A DNA stretch of 64,000 bases, from assembly GCA_025358025.1 (NCBI GenBank), contig JANYKW010000099.1:186001-250000 (forward strand). The letters run 5' to 3'. The position numbers were made by a program, and so were the translations under genes. Each line of letters begins with the position of its first letter. The first letter of the stretch is position 1. This document shows positions 51,023 through 61,550 of this stretch, one piece after another. The notes below the pieces were generated by a model that saw only the letters and a program-made list of their open reading frames with translations, had not been told where the DNA came from and did not search any database. The DNA is from Bacteroidia bacterium. Its GTDB lineage: Bacteria > Bacteroidota > Bacteroidia > Bacteroidales > Prolixibacteraceae.

Positions 51023-51622
51023 ATGATAAAAGAACAACAGTTGTCTGTAGATCCCAGGGCGAAAGGACTTATTTTTGATATCGACGGCACTATCTCTGAT
51101 ACCATGCCTATCCATCTTGTTGCTTACCAGGAGACTGCAGCTGAATATGGTTTTGAGGTCACGTCAGATTTATTCTACAGCATGAGCGGCATTCCTGCAC
51201 TTCAGACGAGCATGTTACTCAAGGCGAAATTTGAAAAAGACTTTGATCCGCAGGAATTTGCCGACAGAAAAGAGTTCTATTTTCTGAAAAGCATCCATCT
51301 TGCTGAACCGATAATTCCGGTGATAAAAATTATCAGGGAAAACGCGGGCAAACTTCCGATGGCTTGTGGTACAGGTGGAACCAGGTTCTATGCCAATAAA
51401 ACACTCGAACTTGCCGGTGTGAGGGAATATTTCGAACACATCGTCACCGCTGATGATGTTGAAAATCACAAACCACATCCTGATACTTTCCTTAAAGCAG
51501 CAGAACTGTTAGGCGTACCACCGGAATCCTGCCAGGTTTTTGAAGACAGTCCGCTGGGTCTGCAAGCCGCCTTATCGGCAGGTATGATCGCAACGGATAT
51601 AACGCCTTTTTGCCAAGGCTAA
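51023..51622 (+). CDS. HAD-superfamily phosphatase, beta-phosphoglucomutase-like
   Basis: 199 residues, HAD subfamily IA. Motif I GLIFDIDGTISD has the nucleophile Asp19 and acid/base Asp21. Motif II is ACGTGGTRF (Thr in place of the usual Ser). Motif III Lys is in VENHKPHPDTF, and motif IV is VFEDSPLGLQAAL. The C1 helical cap lies at about residues 30-95. It probably dephosphorylates a small sugar phosphate or isomerises one; substrates cannot be read from sequence. The 247 bases upstream hold only AT-rich sequence and a small CCAACC/GGTTGG hairpin (about 50975). Confidence 0.88.
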   Translation: MIKEQQLSVDPRAKGLIFDIDGTISDTMPIHLVAYQETAAEYGFEVTSDLFYSMSGIPALQTSMLLKAKFEKDFDPQEFADRKEFYFLKSIHLAEPIIPVIKIIRENAGKLPMACGTGGTRFYANKTLELAGVREYFEHIVTADDVENHKPHPDTFLKAAELLGVPPESCQVFEDSPLGLQAALSAGMIATDITPFCQG

Positions 51623-51708
51623 AGTATAGAACGCTTCAATCAATCATTCACCATCATTCGTCAGTATTCATTTTCTAATATTATCATGAGGGGGGGTACG
51701 GGGCTCAC

Positions 51709-51735
51709 TTTATCCTTTATCCTTTATCCTTATCT
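51709..51735. repeat. TTTATCC heptamer array upstream of uvrB
   Basis: Three copies of TTTATCC and a decayed fourth, ending 17 bases before the uvrB ATG. It falls inside the apparent 5' extension of the uvrB frame, which is why that extension should not be read as protein. Confidence 0.85.
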
Positions 51736-51751
51736 TAATGGAATTAAAAGT

Positions 51752-53779
51752 ATGGATTTTAAGTTAACTGCAGATTTCATTCCTACAGGGGATCAACCTC
51801 AGGCGATAGCACAGCTAAGTGAAGGGATTTTTTCCGGTATTCCATACCAGACACTGCTGGGAGTGACGGGGTCAGGAAAGACCTTTACCATGGCAAATGT
51901 CATTGAGAAGGTTCAGAAACCGACCTTGATTTTAAGTCACAACAAAACGCTGGCTGCCCAGCTTTATGGTGAGATGAAACAGTTTTTTCCGGAGAATGCC
52001 GTTCAGTATTTCGTCTCCTACTACGATTATTATCAGCCGGAAGCGTATATGCCGGTCACGGATACCTTCATTGAAAAGGATCTTGCTATCAACAAGGAGA
52101 TTGAAAAATTGAGGCTTGCTGCAACCTCTGCCTTGTTATCCGGAAGAAGGGATGTAGTTGTAGTCTCTTCTGTATCTTGTATTTATGGGATTGGTAACCC
52201 GGAGGATTTTCATGCCAATGTTACACACATCAAAGTTGGAGATCAGCTGGGCCGAAATGTCATGCTCAGAAAGTTGGTCGATGCCATGTATTCGCGCACC
52301 GATGCAGACTTTCAACGCGGTAATTTCAGGGTAAAAGGGGATACTGTCGATATTTTTCCCGCCTACGCGGATGATGCAGTCCGGATTCAGTTTTATGGAG
52401 ATGATATTGATGAGATCTCTACCTTTAACCCTGATAGCGGTGCATTTCTTCAGCTCCATGGGCAATATTCTATTTATCCTGCCAATATCTTCGTCACAAC
52501 CAAGGACAGGACCAAGGCAGCTATTCGTCAGATTCAGGATGACCTGATCGGACAGGTTGATTTTTTTAAAAATATAGGCAAGACTCCGGAGGCTAAGCGG
52601 ATTGAAGATCGTGTCAATTATGATCTGGAGATGATTCGGGAGCTTGGCTATTGCCCGGGAATTGAGAATTACTCCCGGTATTTTGATGGAAGGGCTCCGG
52701 GAACAAGGCCCTTTTGCCTGCTGGATTTTTTCCCTGATGATTTTCTGATGATCATCGATGAAAGTCATGTTACCATGCCTCAGATACGTGCCATGTATGG
52801 AGGCGACCGTTCCCGGAAAACAACTCTGGTAGACTATGGCTTCAGGTTACCGGCTGCCATCGACAACCGTCCTTTGAAATTTGATGAATTTGAAGCAATT
52901 GCCAAACAGCTGATATATGTCAGTGCCACTCCTGCAGATTATGAACTGCAGAAAAGTGAAGGAGTCATCGTTGAGCAAATCATCCGGCCAACCGGTTTAC
53001 TTGATCCTATCATCGAAATAAGGCCTGCACACAACCAGATTGATGACCTCATCCACGAAATTCACTTGCGGATTGAAAAAAACGAACGGATTCTGGTAAC
53101 GACGCTGACCAAAAGAATGGCAGAAGAGCTTTCCAAATATTTCGACCGTATCAACATCAAATGCCGGTACATACACTCTGATGTAGATACGATGGAAAGG
53201 GTGGAGATCATGGAAGAGCTTCGGAAAGGCAGCTTCGATGTATTGGTTGGTATCAACCTCTTGCGGGAGGGACTTGATTTACCGGAAGTTTCACTGGTGG
53301 CTATTTTGGATGCTGACAAGGAAGGATTCCTCCGTTCGGAGCGTTCACTTACCCAGACTGCAGGACGGGCAGCCCGAAATCTGAATGGCAGGGTATTGAT
53401 GTATGCCGATAAAATTACTGATTCGATGCAAAGAACCATTGATTCATCCAATTACCGCAGAAACAAGCAACACGAATACAATCTGGCCAATGGGATCACT
53501 CCTGCTGCCATAATCAAACCCACACGGGAAATCATTGGCATGGAATATCGGCTGACCAAAGGAGTGGGGGCGAAGCCCTATATTCCGCCTGAAACCATCG
53601 ATTATGCAGCTGATCCGGTTTTGGCATACCTCAAGCCGGAAGCACTGGAGAAGGCGATCCTGAAAACCAAAAAAGAGATGGAAAAAGCGGCAAGGGAGCT
53701 CGACTTTATCGAAGCTGCCAGATTAAGGGATGAGATGTTCGCTATGCAGAAACTGATGAAGGAGCGGGAAAATGGATAA
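51752..53779 (+). CDS. uvrB: Excinuclease ABC subunit B
   Basis: 675 residues from the ATG at 51752 (MDFKLTADFIPTGDQPQAI). The frame is open to 51686, but that part is repeat sequence. It loads on damaged DNA with UvrA and positions UvrC in nucleotide excision repair. Walker A is GVTGSGKTFT. The beta-hairpin YYDYYQPEAYMP (damage insertion), Walker B-like LMIIDESHVT and the helicase motif QTAGRAARN are present. The C-terminal UVR domain (FIEAARLRDEMFAMQKLM) contacts UvrC. It overlaps the next gene by 8 bases. Confidence 0.98.
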   Translation: MDFKLTADFIPTGDQPQAIAQLSEGIFSGIPYQTLLGVTGSGKTFTMANVIEKVQKPTLILSHNKTLAAQLYGEMKQFFPENAVQYFVSYYDYYQPEAYMPVTDTFIEKDLAINKEIEKLRLAATSALLSGRRDVVVVSSVSCIYGIGNPEDFHANVTHIKVGDQLGRNVMLRKLVDAMYSRTDADFQRGNFRVKGDTVDIFPAYADDAVRIQFYGDDIDEISTFNPDSGAFLQLHGQYSIYPANIFVTTKDRTKAAIRQIQDDLIGQVDFFKNIGKTPEAKRIEDRVNYDLEMIRELGYCPGIENYSRYFDGRAPGTRPFCLLDFFPDDFLMIIDESHVTMPQIRAMYGGDRSRKTTLVDYGFRLPAAIDNRPLKFDEFEAIAKQLIYVSATPADYELQKSEGVIVEQIIRPTGLLDPIIEIRPAHNQIDDLIHEIHLRIEKNERILVTTLTKRMAEELSKYFDRINIKCRYIHSDVDTMERVEIMEELRKGSFDVLVGINLLREGLDLPEVSLVAILDADKEGFLRSERSLTQTAGRAARNLNGRVLMYADKITDSMQRTIDSSNYRRNKQHEYNLANGITPAAIIKPTREIIGMEYRLTKGVGAKPYIPPETIDYAADPVLAYLKPEALEKAILKTKKEMEKAARELDFIEAARLRDEMFAMQKLMKERENG

Positions 53780-54266
53780 ACAAATTACTTTGGCCTTGCT
53801 GGAGATGATCCGGCGAAACAGGGGGGACCAGAAAAGGATTGAACATTCTCTCAAAGTACATGGATATGCCCGGCTACTGGGCAGAATGGAGGATTTAAGT
53901 ATCGAAAAGCAGTTTGTGCTGGATTTGACAGCCATTCTTCATGATATCGGAATTTCTGTTGCAGAAGCTAAATACGGCTATTCCAACGGACAGTTGCAGG
54001 AACTTGAAGGGCCTCCTGTTGTCCGGGAGATTATGGAGCGTTTGCAGGTGAATCCTGCTATTGTCGAAAGGGTTTGCTTTATTGTCAGCAAACACCACTC
54101 CTTTTCAGCTATTGACGGGATCGATTTTCAACTTTTGGTTGAAGCCGATTTTTTGGTGAATGCAGTTGAAGAGTTTGTCTCTCCCGAAGGCGTTGAAAAG
54201 TTTATTTCGCTAAACTTCAAAACGGATAGTGGGAGAAGAATTATCAGGGAGTTGTTTCCATCTTAG
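53772..54266 (+). CDS. HD-domain phosphohydrolase
   Basis: 164 residues, small HD-superfamily protein. The metal ligands are visible as an upstream His (IEHSLKVHGYARLL), the His-Asp pair in TAILHDIGIS, and a later ISKHHSFSAIDG with the following Asp (VEADFLVNA). Such domains hydrolyse phosphate esters of nucleotides; the substrate is unknown. Its start overlaps the uvrB stop region by 8 bases, so it is translated from the uvrB message. The stop codon TAG lies inside the palindromic terminator shared with rpoD. Confidence 0.85.
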   Translation: MDKQITLALLEMIRRNRGDQKRIEHSLKVHGYARLLGRMEDLSIEKQFVLDLTAILHDIGISVAEAKYGYSNGQLQELEGPPVVREIMERLQVNPAIVERVCFIVSKHHSFSAIDGIDFQLLVEADFLVNAVEEFVSPEGVEKFISLNFKTDSGRRIIRELFPS

Positions 54267-54323
54267 GATAAAGCATAAAAAAACCGGTCTGATCAGTCCG
54301 GTTTTTTTATGCTTTATCCTAAG
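54262..54323. terminator. 62-bp palindromic bidirectional terminator holding both stop codons
   Basis: Centred on GATC (54291-54294). CCGG(T/A)CTGATCAG core, A7/T7 runs, then outer arms AGGATAAAGCAT and ATGCTTTATCCT; one mismatched pair. It contains the stop of the HD gene (54264-54266) and of rpoD (54314-54316). The outer arms include AGGATAAAG, the same unit as the heptamer arrays. Confidence 0.93.
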
Positions 54324-55174
54324 TATGTTTTTAGCAGTTTGCTGCGTGAAGTATGCCTCAGCCTGCGGATTGCTTTTTCCTTGATTTGTCGAACCCTTTC
54401 GCGGGTCAGGCCAAAGTGCTCTCCGATCTCTTCAAGTGTCATTTCGGTGCTTGCAATTCCGAAGAACATGCGGATGATATCTGCTTCTCTCTCCGTAAGG
54501 GTTGCCAGCGAACGCTCAATTTCCCTGGAAAGTGATTCGTCAATCAAAGCACGGTCTGCACTGGGAGAGTCGTTGTTAATCAAAACATCGAGCAGACTGT
54601 TGTCTTCACCGTCTACGAAAGGAGCATCAACTGATACGTGCCTTCCGGATACGCGCAGGGTGTCCGCGACTTTCTCCGCGGGAAGTTCCAGCTGATCTGC
54701 CAGTTCTTCGGGTGAGGGTCTGCGTTCGTGTTCCTGTTCAAACTTGGAGTAGGCCTTGTTGATCTTGTTCAACGAACCAACCTGGTTTAGCGGAAGACGG
54801 ACGATACGCGACTGCTCAGCCAATGCCTGCAAGATGGATTGACGAATCCACCACACAGCATAGGAGATGAACTTGAATCCCCTGGTTTCGTCAAATTTCT
54901 CAGCAGCTTTGATCAAACCCAAATTACCTTCATTGATCAGGTCGGGAAGACTCAGTCCTTGGTTCTGGTACTGTTTGGCAACAGAAACCACAAACCGGAG
55001 GTTGGCTCTTGTTAGTTTTTCAAGCGCCGCCTGATCTCCTTTCTTGATCCGCTGCGCCAACTCAACTTCTTCTTCAACTGAAATAAGTTCTTCTTTTCCA
55101 ATTTCCTGAAGATATTTATCAAGAGAAGCGCTTTCGCGGTTTGTTATTGACTTGGTAATTTTTAGTTGTCTCAT
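54314..55174 (-). CDS. rpoD: Primary sigma factor (Bacteroidota SigA/RpoD type)
   Basis: 286 residues, the short form of housekeeping sigma found in Bacteroidota, lacking the long region 1.1. Region 1.2 is [16 protein letters not shown]. Region 2 has [30 protein letters not shown] and [15 protein letters not shown]. Region 3 is [20 protein letters not shown]. Region 4.2 is [27 protein letters not shown]. It directs RNA polymerase to the TTTG/TAnnTTTG promoters seen throughout the window, including its own. It ends in the palindrome shared with the HD gene. Confidence 0.97.
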   Translation of the reverse strand: MRQLKITKSITNRESASLDKYLQEIGKEELISVEEEVELAQRIKKGDQAALEKLTRANLRFVVSVAKQYQNQGLSLPDLINEGNLGLIKAAEKFDETRGFKFISYAVWWIRQSILQALAEQSRIVRLPLNQVGSLNKINKAYSKFEQEHERRPSPEELADQLELPAEKVADTLRVSGRHVSVDAPFVDGEDNSLLDVLINNDSPSADRALIDESLSREIERSLATLTEREADIIRMFFGIASTEMTLEEIGEHFGLTRERVRQIKEKAIRRLRHTSRSKLLKTYLG

Positions 55175-55194
55175 GCTCTGGGGTTAAAAGTCTG

Positions 55195-55224
55195 CAAAGA
55201 TACGAATAAAGTTGTTTTCAACAA
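55195..55224 (-). promoter_or_regulatory. Promoter of rpoD
   Basis: On the minus strand TTG (55222-55224), 19 bases, then TATCTTTG (55195-55202), an exact -7. The predicted start near 55189 leaves a leader of about 15 bases. Sigma would thus drive its own gene. Confidence 0.6.
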
Positions 55225-55252
55225 TGTTAAATCTATTGCTACAATATACAAA

Positions 55253-56713
55253 TTATTCGTTTAAATTAAAAACATAATAAGTCCATTTTCCATCCGGGTA
55301 AATACCCTCGATCAGAACCGGTTTTTTGTCGTTGGTTTGTGAGATGATCCGTTTGATATCTTCTACGCTTCCAACAGAGATTTTGTTAACATCCGTGATG
55401 ATAAATCCGGGCCGGACTCCTGCATTTTTCAATTTTCCACTTGTAATTTTTAGTACCTGAACTCCTTGTTTGATATTCAGACGCTCCATGTCTTTGTCTG
55501 ATATATCTCCAAATTCGGCCCCGAGTATTGAAATGGCCTCCTTCACGACGGCTGTATTCCCTTTTGCATTTCTCAAGGTGACATTGAATAGTTTTTCCGC
55601 TCCTTCCCTCCAGACTACAACAGCTACCTGATCGCCGGGCCTGTGCTTTCCAATCTGTTCCTGAAGTTCAGCAACCGAATTTACTTTTGTCGAATTAATT
55701 GACATAATAACATCCCCTTTTTTCAAACCAGATTGACGTGCAGCCCCGACTTCGGAAGTTTCATCAACATAAATTCCATCCATCCTGTCAAGCTTGAGCT
55801 TTTTGGCAAGCTCATCATCAATATTTTTAATTGTTACTCCAAGCAAAGCCCGTTGTACTTCTCCGAATTTTCTAATGTCTTCAACTACTTTATGAACGAT
55901 AGAAGCAGGTATGGCGAAGGAGTAGCCGGTATATGAGCCGGTTCTGGAGGCAATTGCGGTATTGATACCGACCAGCTCACCACGGCTGTTGACCAGAGCT
56001 CCTCCGCTGTTACCAGGATTGACAGCAGCGTCTGTTTGAATGAAAGATTCCATGGGCATCTGGCCACTCATGATTCCGATGCTTCTGGATTTGGCACTCA
56101 CAATCCCTGCTGTTACCGTTGAAGTAAGATTGAACGGATTACCAACTGCAAGCACCCACTCTCCCAACCTGAGAGATTCTGAATCACCCCATGGCAATAC
56201 GGTCAGATTTTTCGCATCAATTTTGATAAGCGCAATATCTGTATTCGGATCACGCCCGATTACTTTTGCAGAATACTTGTGGTTGTTGTTGAGAATGACC
56301 TCGATGTCGACTGCCGACTCTACCACGTGGTTGTTGGTTACGATATAGCCATCTTCACTGATGATAACACCGGATCCGGCAGCCATACTGTATTGCTGTT
56401 CCTGATTGCCATTCCCTCTTGGTCCGAAAAAGAATTCGAACAACTGGTTGTTGTTGTCATAGTATTCGTTCTTGCTTTTTATTGTGATGTGTACAACCGC
56501 TGACACACTTTTTTCGGCAGCCAATGTCAAATCAGGTAATTGGACCTGAGGTAAGACAGCAGGCTGAGAATAGCTTGAAAGCTGAATGGGCTTTTGCTCA
56601 TCAACTACTGCTTTTTTATCAACCGAATTAAAATGTGAATACAAAGAGAGAGCCAAAACTGCTCCAAAAAATGCAAATGCAAAGTATGTTGCTCCTTTTC
56701 TAATTGCGTCCAT
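55253..56713 (-). CDS. htrA: Periplasmic serine protease HtrA/DegP family
   Basis: 486 residues. An N-terminal membrane segment (FAFAFFGAVLALSLYSHF) is a signal or anchor. The trypsin-like domain has His129 (TNNHVVES), Asp159 (NTDIALIKID) and Ser236 (GNSGGALV). Two PDZ domains follow (about residues 285-375 and 390-480), with the first carboxylate loop at ALLGVTIKN. It degrades or refolds misfolded envelope proteins. The roughly 310-base spacer upstream shows no other gene. GTTAAAGTTTG near 56830 on the minus strand could be part of its promoter. Confidence 0.95.
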   Translation of the reverse strand: MDAIRKGATYFAFAFFGAVLALSLYSHFNSVDKKAVVDEQKPIQLSSYSQPAVLPQVQLPDLTLAAEKSVSAVVHITIKSKNEYYDNNNQLFEFFFGPRGNGNQEQQYSMAAGSGVIISEDGYIVTNNHVVESAVDIEVILNNNHKYSAKVIGRDPNTDIALIKIDAKNLTVLPWGDSESLRLGEWVLAVGNPFNLTSTVTAGIVSAKSRSIGIMSGQMPMESFIQTDAAVNPGNSGGALVNSRGELVGINTAIASRTGSYTGYSFAIPASIVHKVVEDIRKFGEVQRALLGVTIKNIDDELAKKLKLDRMDGIYVDETSEVGAARQSGLKKGDVIMSINSTKVNSVAELQEQIGKHRPGDQVAVVVWREGAEKLFNVTLRNAKGNTAVVKEAISILGAEFGDISDKDMERLNIKQGVQVLKITSGKLKNAGVRPGFIITDVNKISVGSVEDIKRIISQTNDKKPVLIEGIYPDGKWTYYVFNLNE

Positions 56714-57024
56714 AAATAATTACTTTTTAAATTTTAACTGGATACATATTTCAAATTATATACCATTTTATGGGTAGCTATATGCTATTAGACGTGAAAA
56801 TGGTTGAAAAGTAATCATGATTAACAAACTTTAACTAGGATCCCTGACGCAAATACAGATTAGAAGAATTAAAATCCTCCCTGCCAAAGATTACACAAAT
56901 TTAAAAAGGCAATTGTTTGAGATGTTAAACTACATGTATGCCAAGTGCATAACCTCAGTCGCAGTTTTTTCATTCCAATTTTTTTTTGTGGTTGGTCAGA
57001 AGCTGCCTGCAGGGAGACAATTTG
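56714..57024. other. Spacer between the LOG gene and htrA
   Basis: 311 bases without a gene. It contains the htrA upstream region and AT-rich sequence. The LOG gene is followed by TCCCTGCAGGCAGC, which is partly palindromic but has no T-run, so I do not call a terminator. A short ACCA..TTACACAAATT fragment resembles the 40-bp repeat family. Confidence 0.5.
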
Positions 57025-57623
57025 TCAGTTTTTGCTTTCGTTCTCTTTGTCCGGCACATTGAACCACTTAGCCAAAGGTTCGGATGGCGTGTATTGTTGA
57101 AGATAGGTAATAGCTTCTCGCGAATTGGAGGCCACGTAATACATGGACCGGTAGCTTTCTTTGGCAAAAGTTTCGTTGTAGGCCTTCTCAAATTGCTCGA
57201 ACAGTGAATTGTAGTACCCGTTGGTGTTGATAAAAACGACTGCTTTATTGTGGTAATTCAATTGTTTCAGGGTAATTACTTCCAGGATTTCCTCCAGGGT
57301 TCCAAAACCCCCGGGTAGTGCAACGAAAAAATTGGAACGTTTGCGCATCAGGTATTTTCGCTCACGCATATTGGGGGTGATGATCTGTTCATGATCGTTG
57401 GGATTGGAAAGACGGTGGGCATGAATCAGTTCCGGTATGATTCCTACCGTTTTCGCACCGTTTTCCCTTGCAGCCTCGGCACATGCACGCATCAAACCGA
57501 CATTGGCTCCACCATATATAAGATTCCAGCCGGATGCAGCAATCAACCTGCCAAGATTTCTGGCTTCTTCAAAATAAGTTTCCGGGATGGCATTGCTTGA
57601 AGATGAAAAGACGCATACATTCA

Positions 57624-57624
<1 letters not shown>
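57025..57624 (-). CDS. LOG-family protein (cytokinin riboside monophosphate phosphoribohydrolase-like)
   Basis: 199 residues. The Rossmann-like LOG fold with NLIYGGANVGLMRACAEAA, the catalytic Arg/Glu helix RERKYLMRKRSNFFVALPGGFGTLEE and KQLNYHNKAVVFINT. PGGxGTxxE is the defining motif. These enzymes remove ribose 5-phosphate from nucleoside monophosphates such as AMP derivatives; the bacterial role is mostly unclear. It was once called lysine decarboxylase, which is wrong. Its ATG shares a base with the gyrB stop (TGATG), so it is translated with gyrB. Confidence 0.9.
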
Positions 57625-59591
<1,967 letters not shown>

Positions 59592-59711
59592 CTAATCTGA
59601 TATTTTGATGGATCCAATTTTAAATAGTTGACCTTTAAGATATTACAAATATAATCCCGGGGTTTGAAATCCATCGGATAATGAATGTTTTTTTTACTGA
59701 TTCAAAGTAGG

Positions 59712-59742
59712 CAAAGGTAGCTATTTTTCACCAAACAGGCAA
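59712..59742 (-). promoter_or_regulatory. Candidate promoter upstream of gyrB
   Basis: On the minus strand TTG (59740-59742), 20 bases, TACCTTTG (59712-59719), giving a roughly 115-base leader. A second exact -7 (TATATTTG, 59646-59653) lies closer to gyrB but lacks a -33. One or both may serve the gyrB-LOG unit. Confidence 0.45.
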
Positions 59743-59750
59743 GGATTTTT

Positions 59751-61532
59751 TCAGAAAGAGAAGCTTGCACCCAGTTTAAAACGGATACCCTGCACGGTAT
59801 ACCCATACCATGGCTCATCCTTTCTGTTGAGGAGATTTTCAATCTTGCCAAATAATTCCAGATTCTTGATAAATAGATATTTAGCTCCTATATTCATTTC
59901 AACCATGGCATCCGACTGAAGATAAATTGGTGGTGGTCCCATCGAGGAAGAAACGGGTGACACATAGTATTGTAACATGATTGTCCTTGGGCCGGTGAGG
60001 AATAATTCTGCCATGGCGCTGAACTTGTCTGTGACCTTGAATCTGGAAACCGCATGCAGGGTAAAATCGGGCATATAGGGTGCCTTTTCCAGTGACGTGA
60101 CATCGTAACTGTAAAAATGACCGGATAGCAGCAACAAGAGACCAGAGGTTGTATAGGTGAGCTCTCCGGAAAAATCGAGCGTTTTAAGTTCATCGTATAC
60201 TACCTCGAAAGCATTGTTATAGGTCAGGTCGGAAGGGGAAGGTGAAGAATTCCCGGATCTGTTTTCCACACGGGTAACATAGAAGTACTGATCTTCTGTT
60301 TTGCCATAATTAAATCCAAGGTCGAATGCAAAAGGAACGGCAATTTTCCCCTTCAGACCTCCTGAAAAAATACCCAGGTGACTGGTAGGATTCAGCTCCA
60401 AAGTAGGATTAATCCACCTGTTCTCCGCTGCAATTTTTGAGTAGTTGTTGTTCTGCATGTACCCAACCATCCCTGCATACAATGTTAGTTTGTTATCTTC
60501 CGTGTGAAATGAGGCATATAATTTAGGGTAAGGTTTGAAAATCGATTCGTCAGAATTGCCAAAAAAAGAAAAAATATTCAGACCCCCTTCCAATGTAAAC
60601 TTTTCGTTCTCAAACAACAGGGTTGGCGAAATTTGAAGCAAGTTTCTGGATGATGAATGCAAAACCATGAAGTCAGGATAGCCAGTAACGTTATCTGTCT
60701 CAAAATGATCGAAATTTGCCTTTAATTTTCCACTGAAAGTGCCAAAATTGTAGTCGAAATCGCTTCTTATTCTGATTGCTTTCTCAACCTGGTCTGTCGA
60801 GGTATTGAAGTATCCCAGATTGATTCCGGTGTTGAATTTGAGTATTGAAGAAGAAGAAGCATTATTTTTTACTGTAAAATCAAAATATCCCAGCTGGTGT
60901 AGCTGGTCCTGGTTGAAATATTTAACAAAATTATTGCTCATGATATTTTCGGGAATAGCAACCGGATAACCGTAAAACCGGTTCATATCGCGTTGGTAAG
61001 ATAATTCGGAACTGATGGTTACTCCTTCAAATATGTAGCTTCCAAAAATAAGCGCCCTGTTGTAGCTGAAGGGTGCCTCGTTTTTGCTACCGCCCTTTAA
61101 CTGCACTGTTCCCTGAGAAGAGAGATGGTTCAGCTGAAAACCCAGGGTGCCGTTTGGAGAATTGGGGTTGTTCAGATAAAAATCCAGAAATGGTGTCGTG
61201 TAACTGCCAAACCCTCCGCTGATTTTCCCGATTCCCGGATAGGTGATCTCCCGTTTAAACTGGTTGTATGCCCTCACCTCTGATGATTGAAAACCTGTTG
61301 TAATGGGATGACTGTTAATATTGTAGTTCAGATCCGGCCTGAACTTTGTCGTATCGCTGATCTCAGGCAGCAAATTGATCTTCTCTGCACTGGAGACCGA
61401 TGGCCTGTATGCCTTGACGACTTCGACTTCCTGATTCATTTTGCTGGTGTCCTTCTGGGCTTGTAAAGCGCTGAAGCATCCTTGTATGACAAGAAAGAGG
61501 AGAGCAAGCGGGGTTATATATCGTTGAGTCAT
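59751..61532 (-). CDS. Outer-membrane beta-barrel protein (TonB-receptor-like, plug missing)
   Basis: 593 residues with a signal peptide (ALLFLVIQGCFSALQAQ). After a short periplasmic segment (VEVVKAYRPSVSSAEKINLL) the whole protein is alternating beta-strands, consistent with a barrel of about 20 strands that ends in the aromatic terminus GIRFKLGASFSF. The TonB plug domain is absent, and the C-terminal half resembles TonB-dependent receptor barrels (KYLFIKNLELFGKIENLLNR). It follows the TPR protein by 18 bases, so the two form an operon. I infer an outer-membrane partner of a periplasmic TPR protein; its substrate is unknown. Confidence 0.8.
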   Translation of the reverse strand: MTQRYITPLALLFLVIQGCFSALQAQKDTSKMNQEVEVVKAYRPSVSSAEKINLLPEISDTTKFRPDLNYNINSHPITTGFQSSEVRAYNQFKREITYPGIGKISGGFGSYTTPFLDFYLNNPNSPNGTLGFQLNHLSSQGTVQLKGGSKNEAPFSYNRALIFGSYIFEGVTISSELSYQRDMNRFYGYPVAIPENIMSNNFVKYFNQDQLHQLGYFDFTVKNNASSSSILKFNTGINLGYFNTSTDQVEKAIRIRSDFDYNFGTFSGKLKANFDHFETDNVTGYPDFMVLHSSSRNLLQISPTLLFENEKFTLEGGLNIFSFFGNSDESIFKPYPKLYASFHTEDNKLTLYAGMVGYMQNNNYSKIAAENRWINPTLELNPTSHLGIFSGGLKGKIAVPFAFDLGFNYGKTEDQYFYVTRVENRSGNSSPSPSDLTYNNAFEVVYDELKTLDFSGELTYTTSGLLLLLSGHFYSYDVTSLEKAPYMPDFTLHAVSRFKVTDKFSAMAELFLTGPRTIMLQYYVSPVSSSMGPPPIYLQSDAMVEMNIGAKYLFIKNLELFGKIENLLNRKDEPWYGYTVQGIRFKLGASFSF

Positions 61533-61550
61533 ATGCTGGGCTTAAAACAG

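Noticed and set aside
50870-51115. Open frame antisense to the HAD gene start
   Set aside because: No family resemblance, and it lies over the HAD upstream region and start.
51686-51751. N-terminal extension of UvrB
   Set aside because: The first 22 residues are coded by the heptamer array; the protein family begins at MDFKLTADF.
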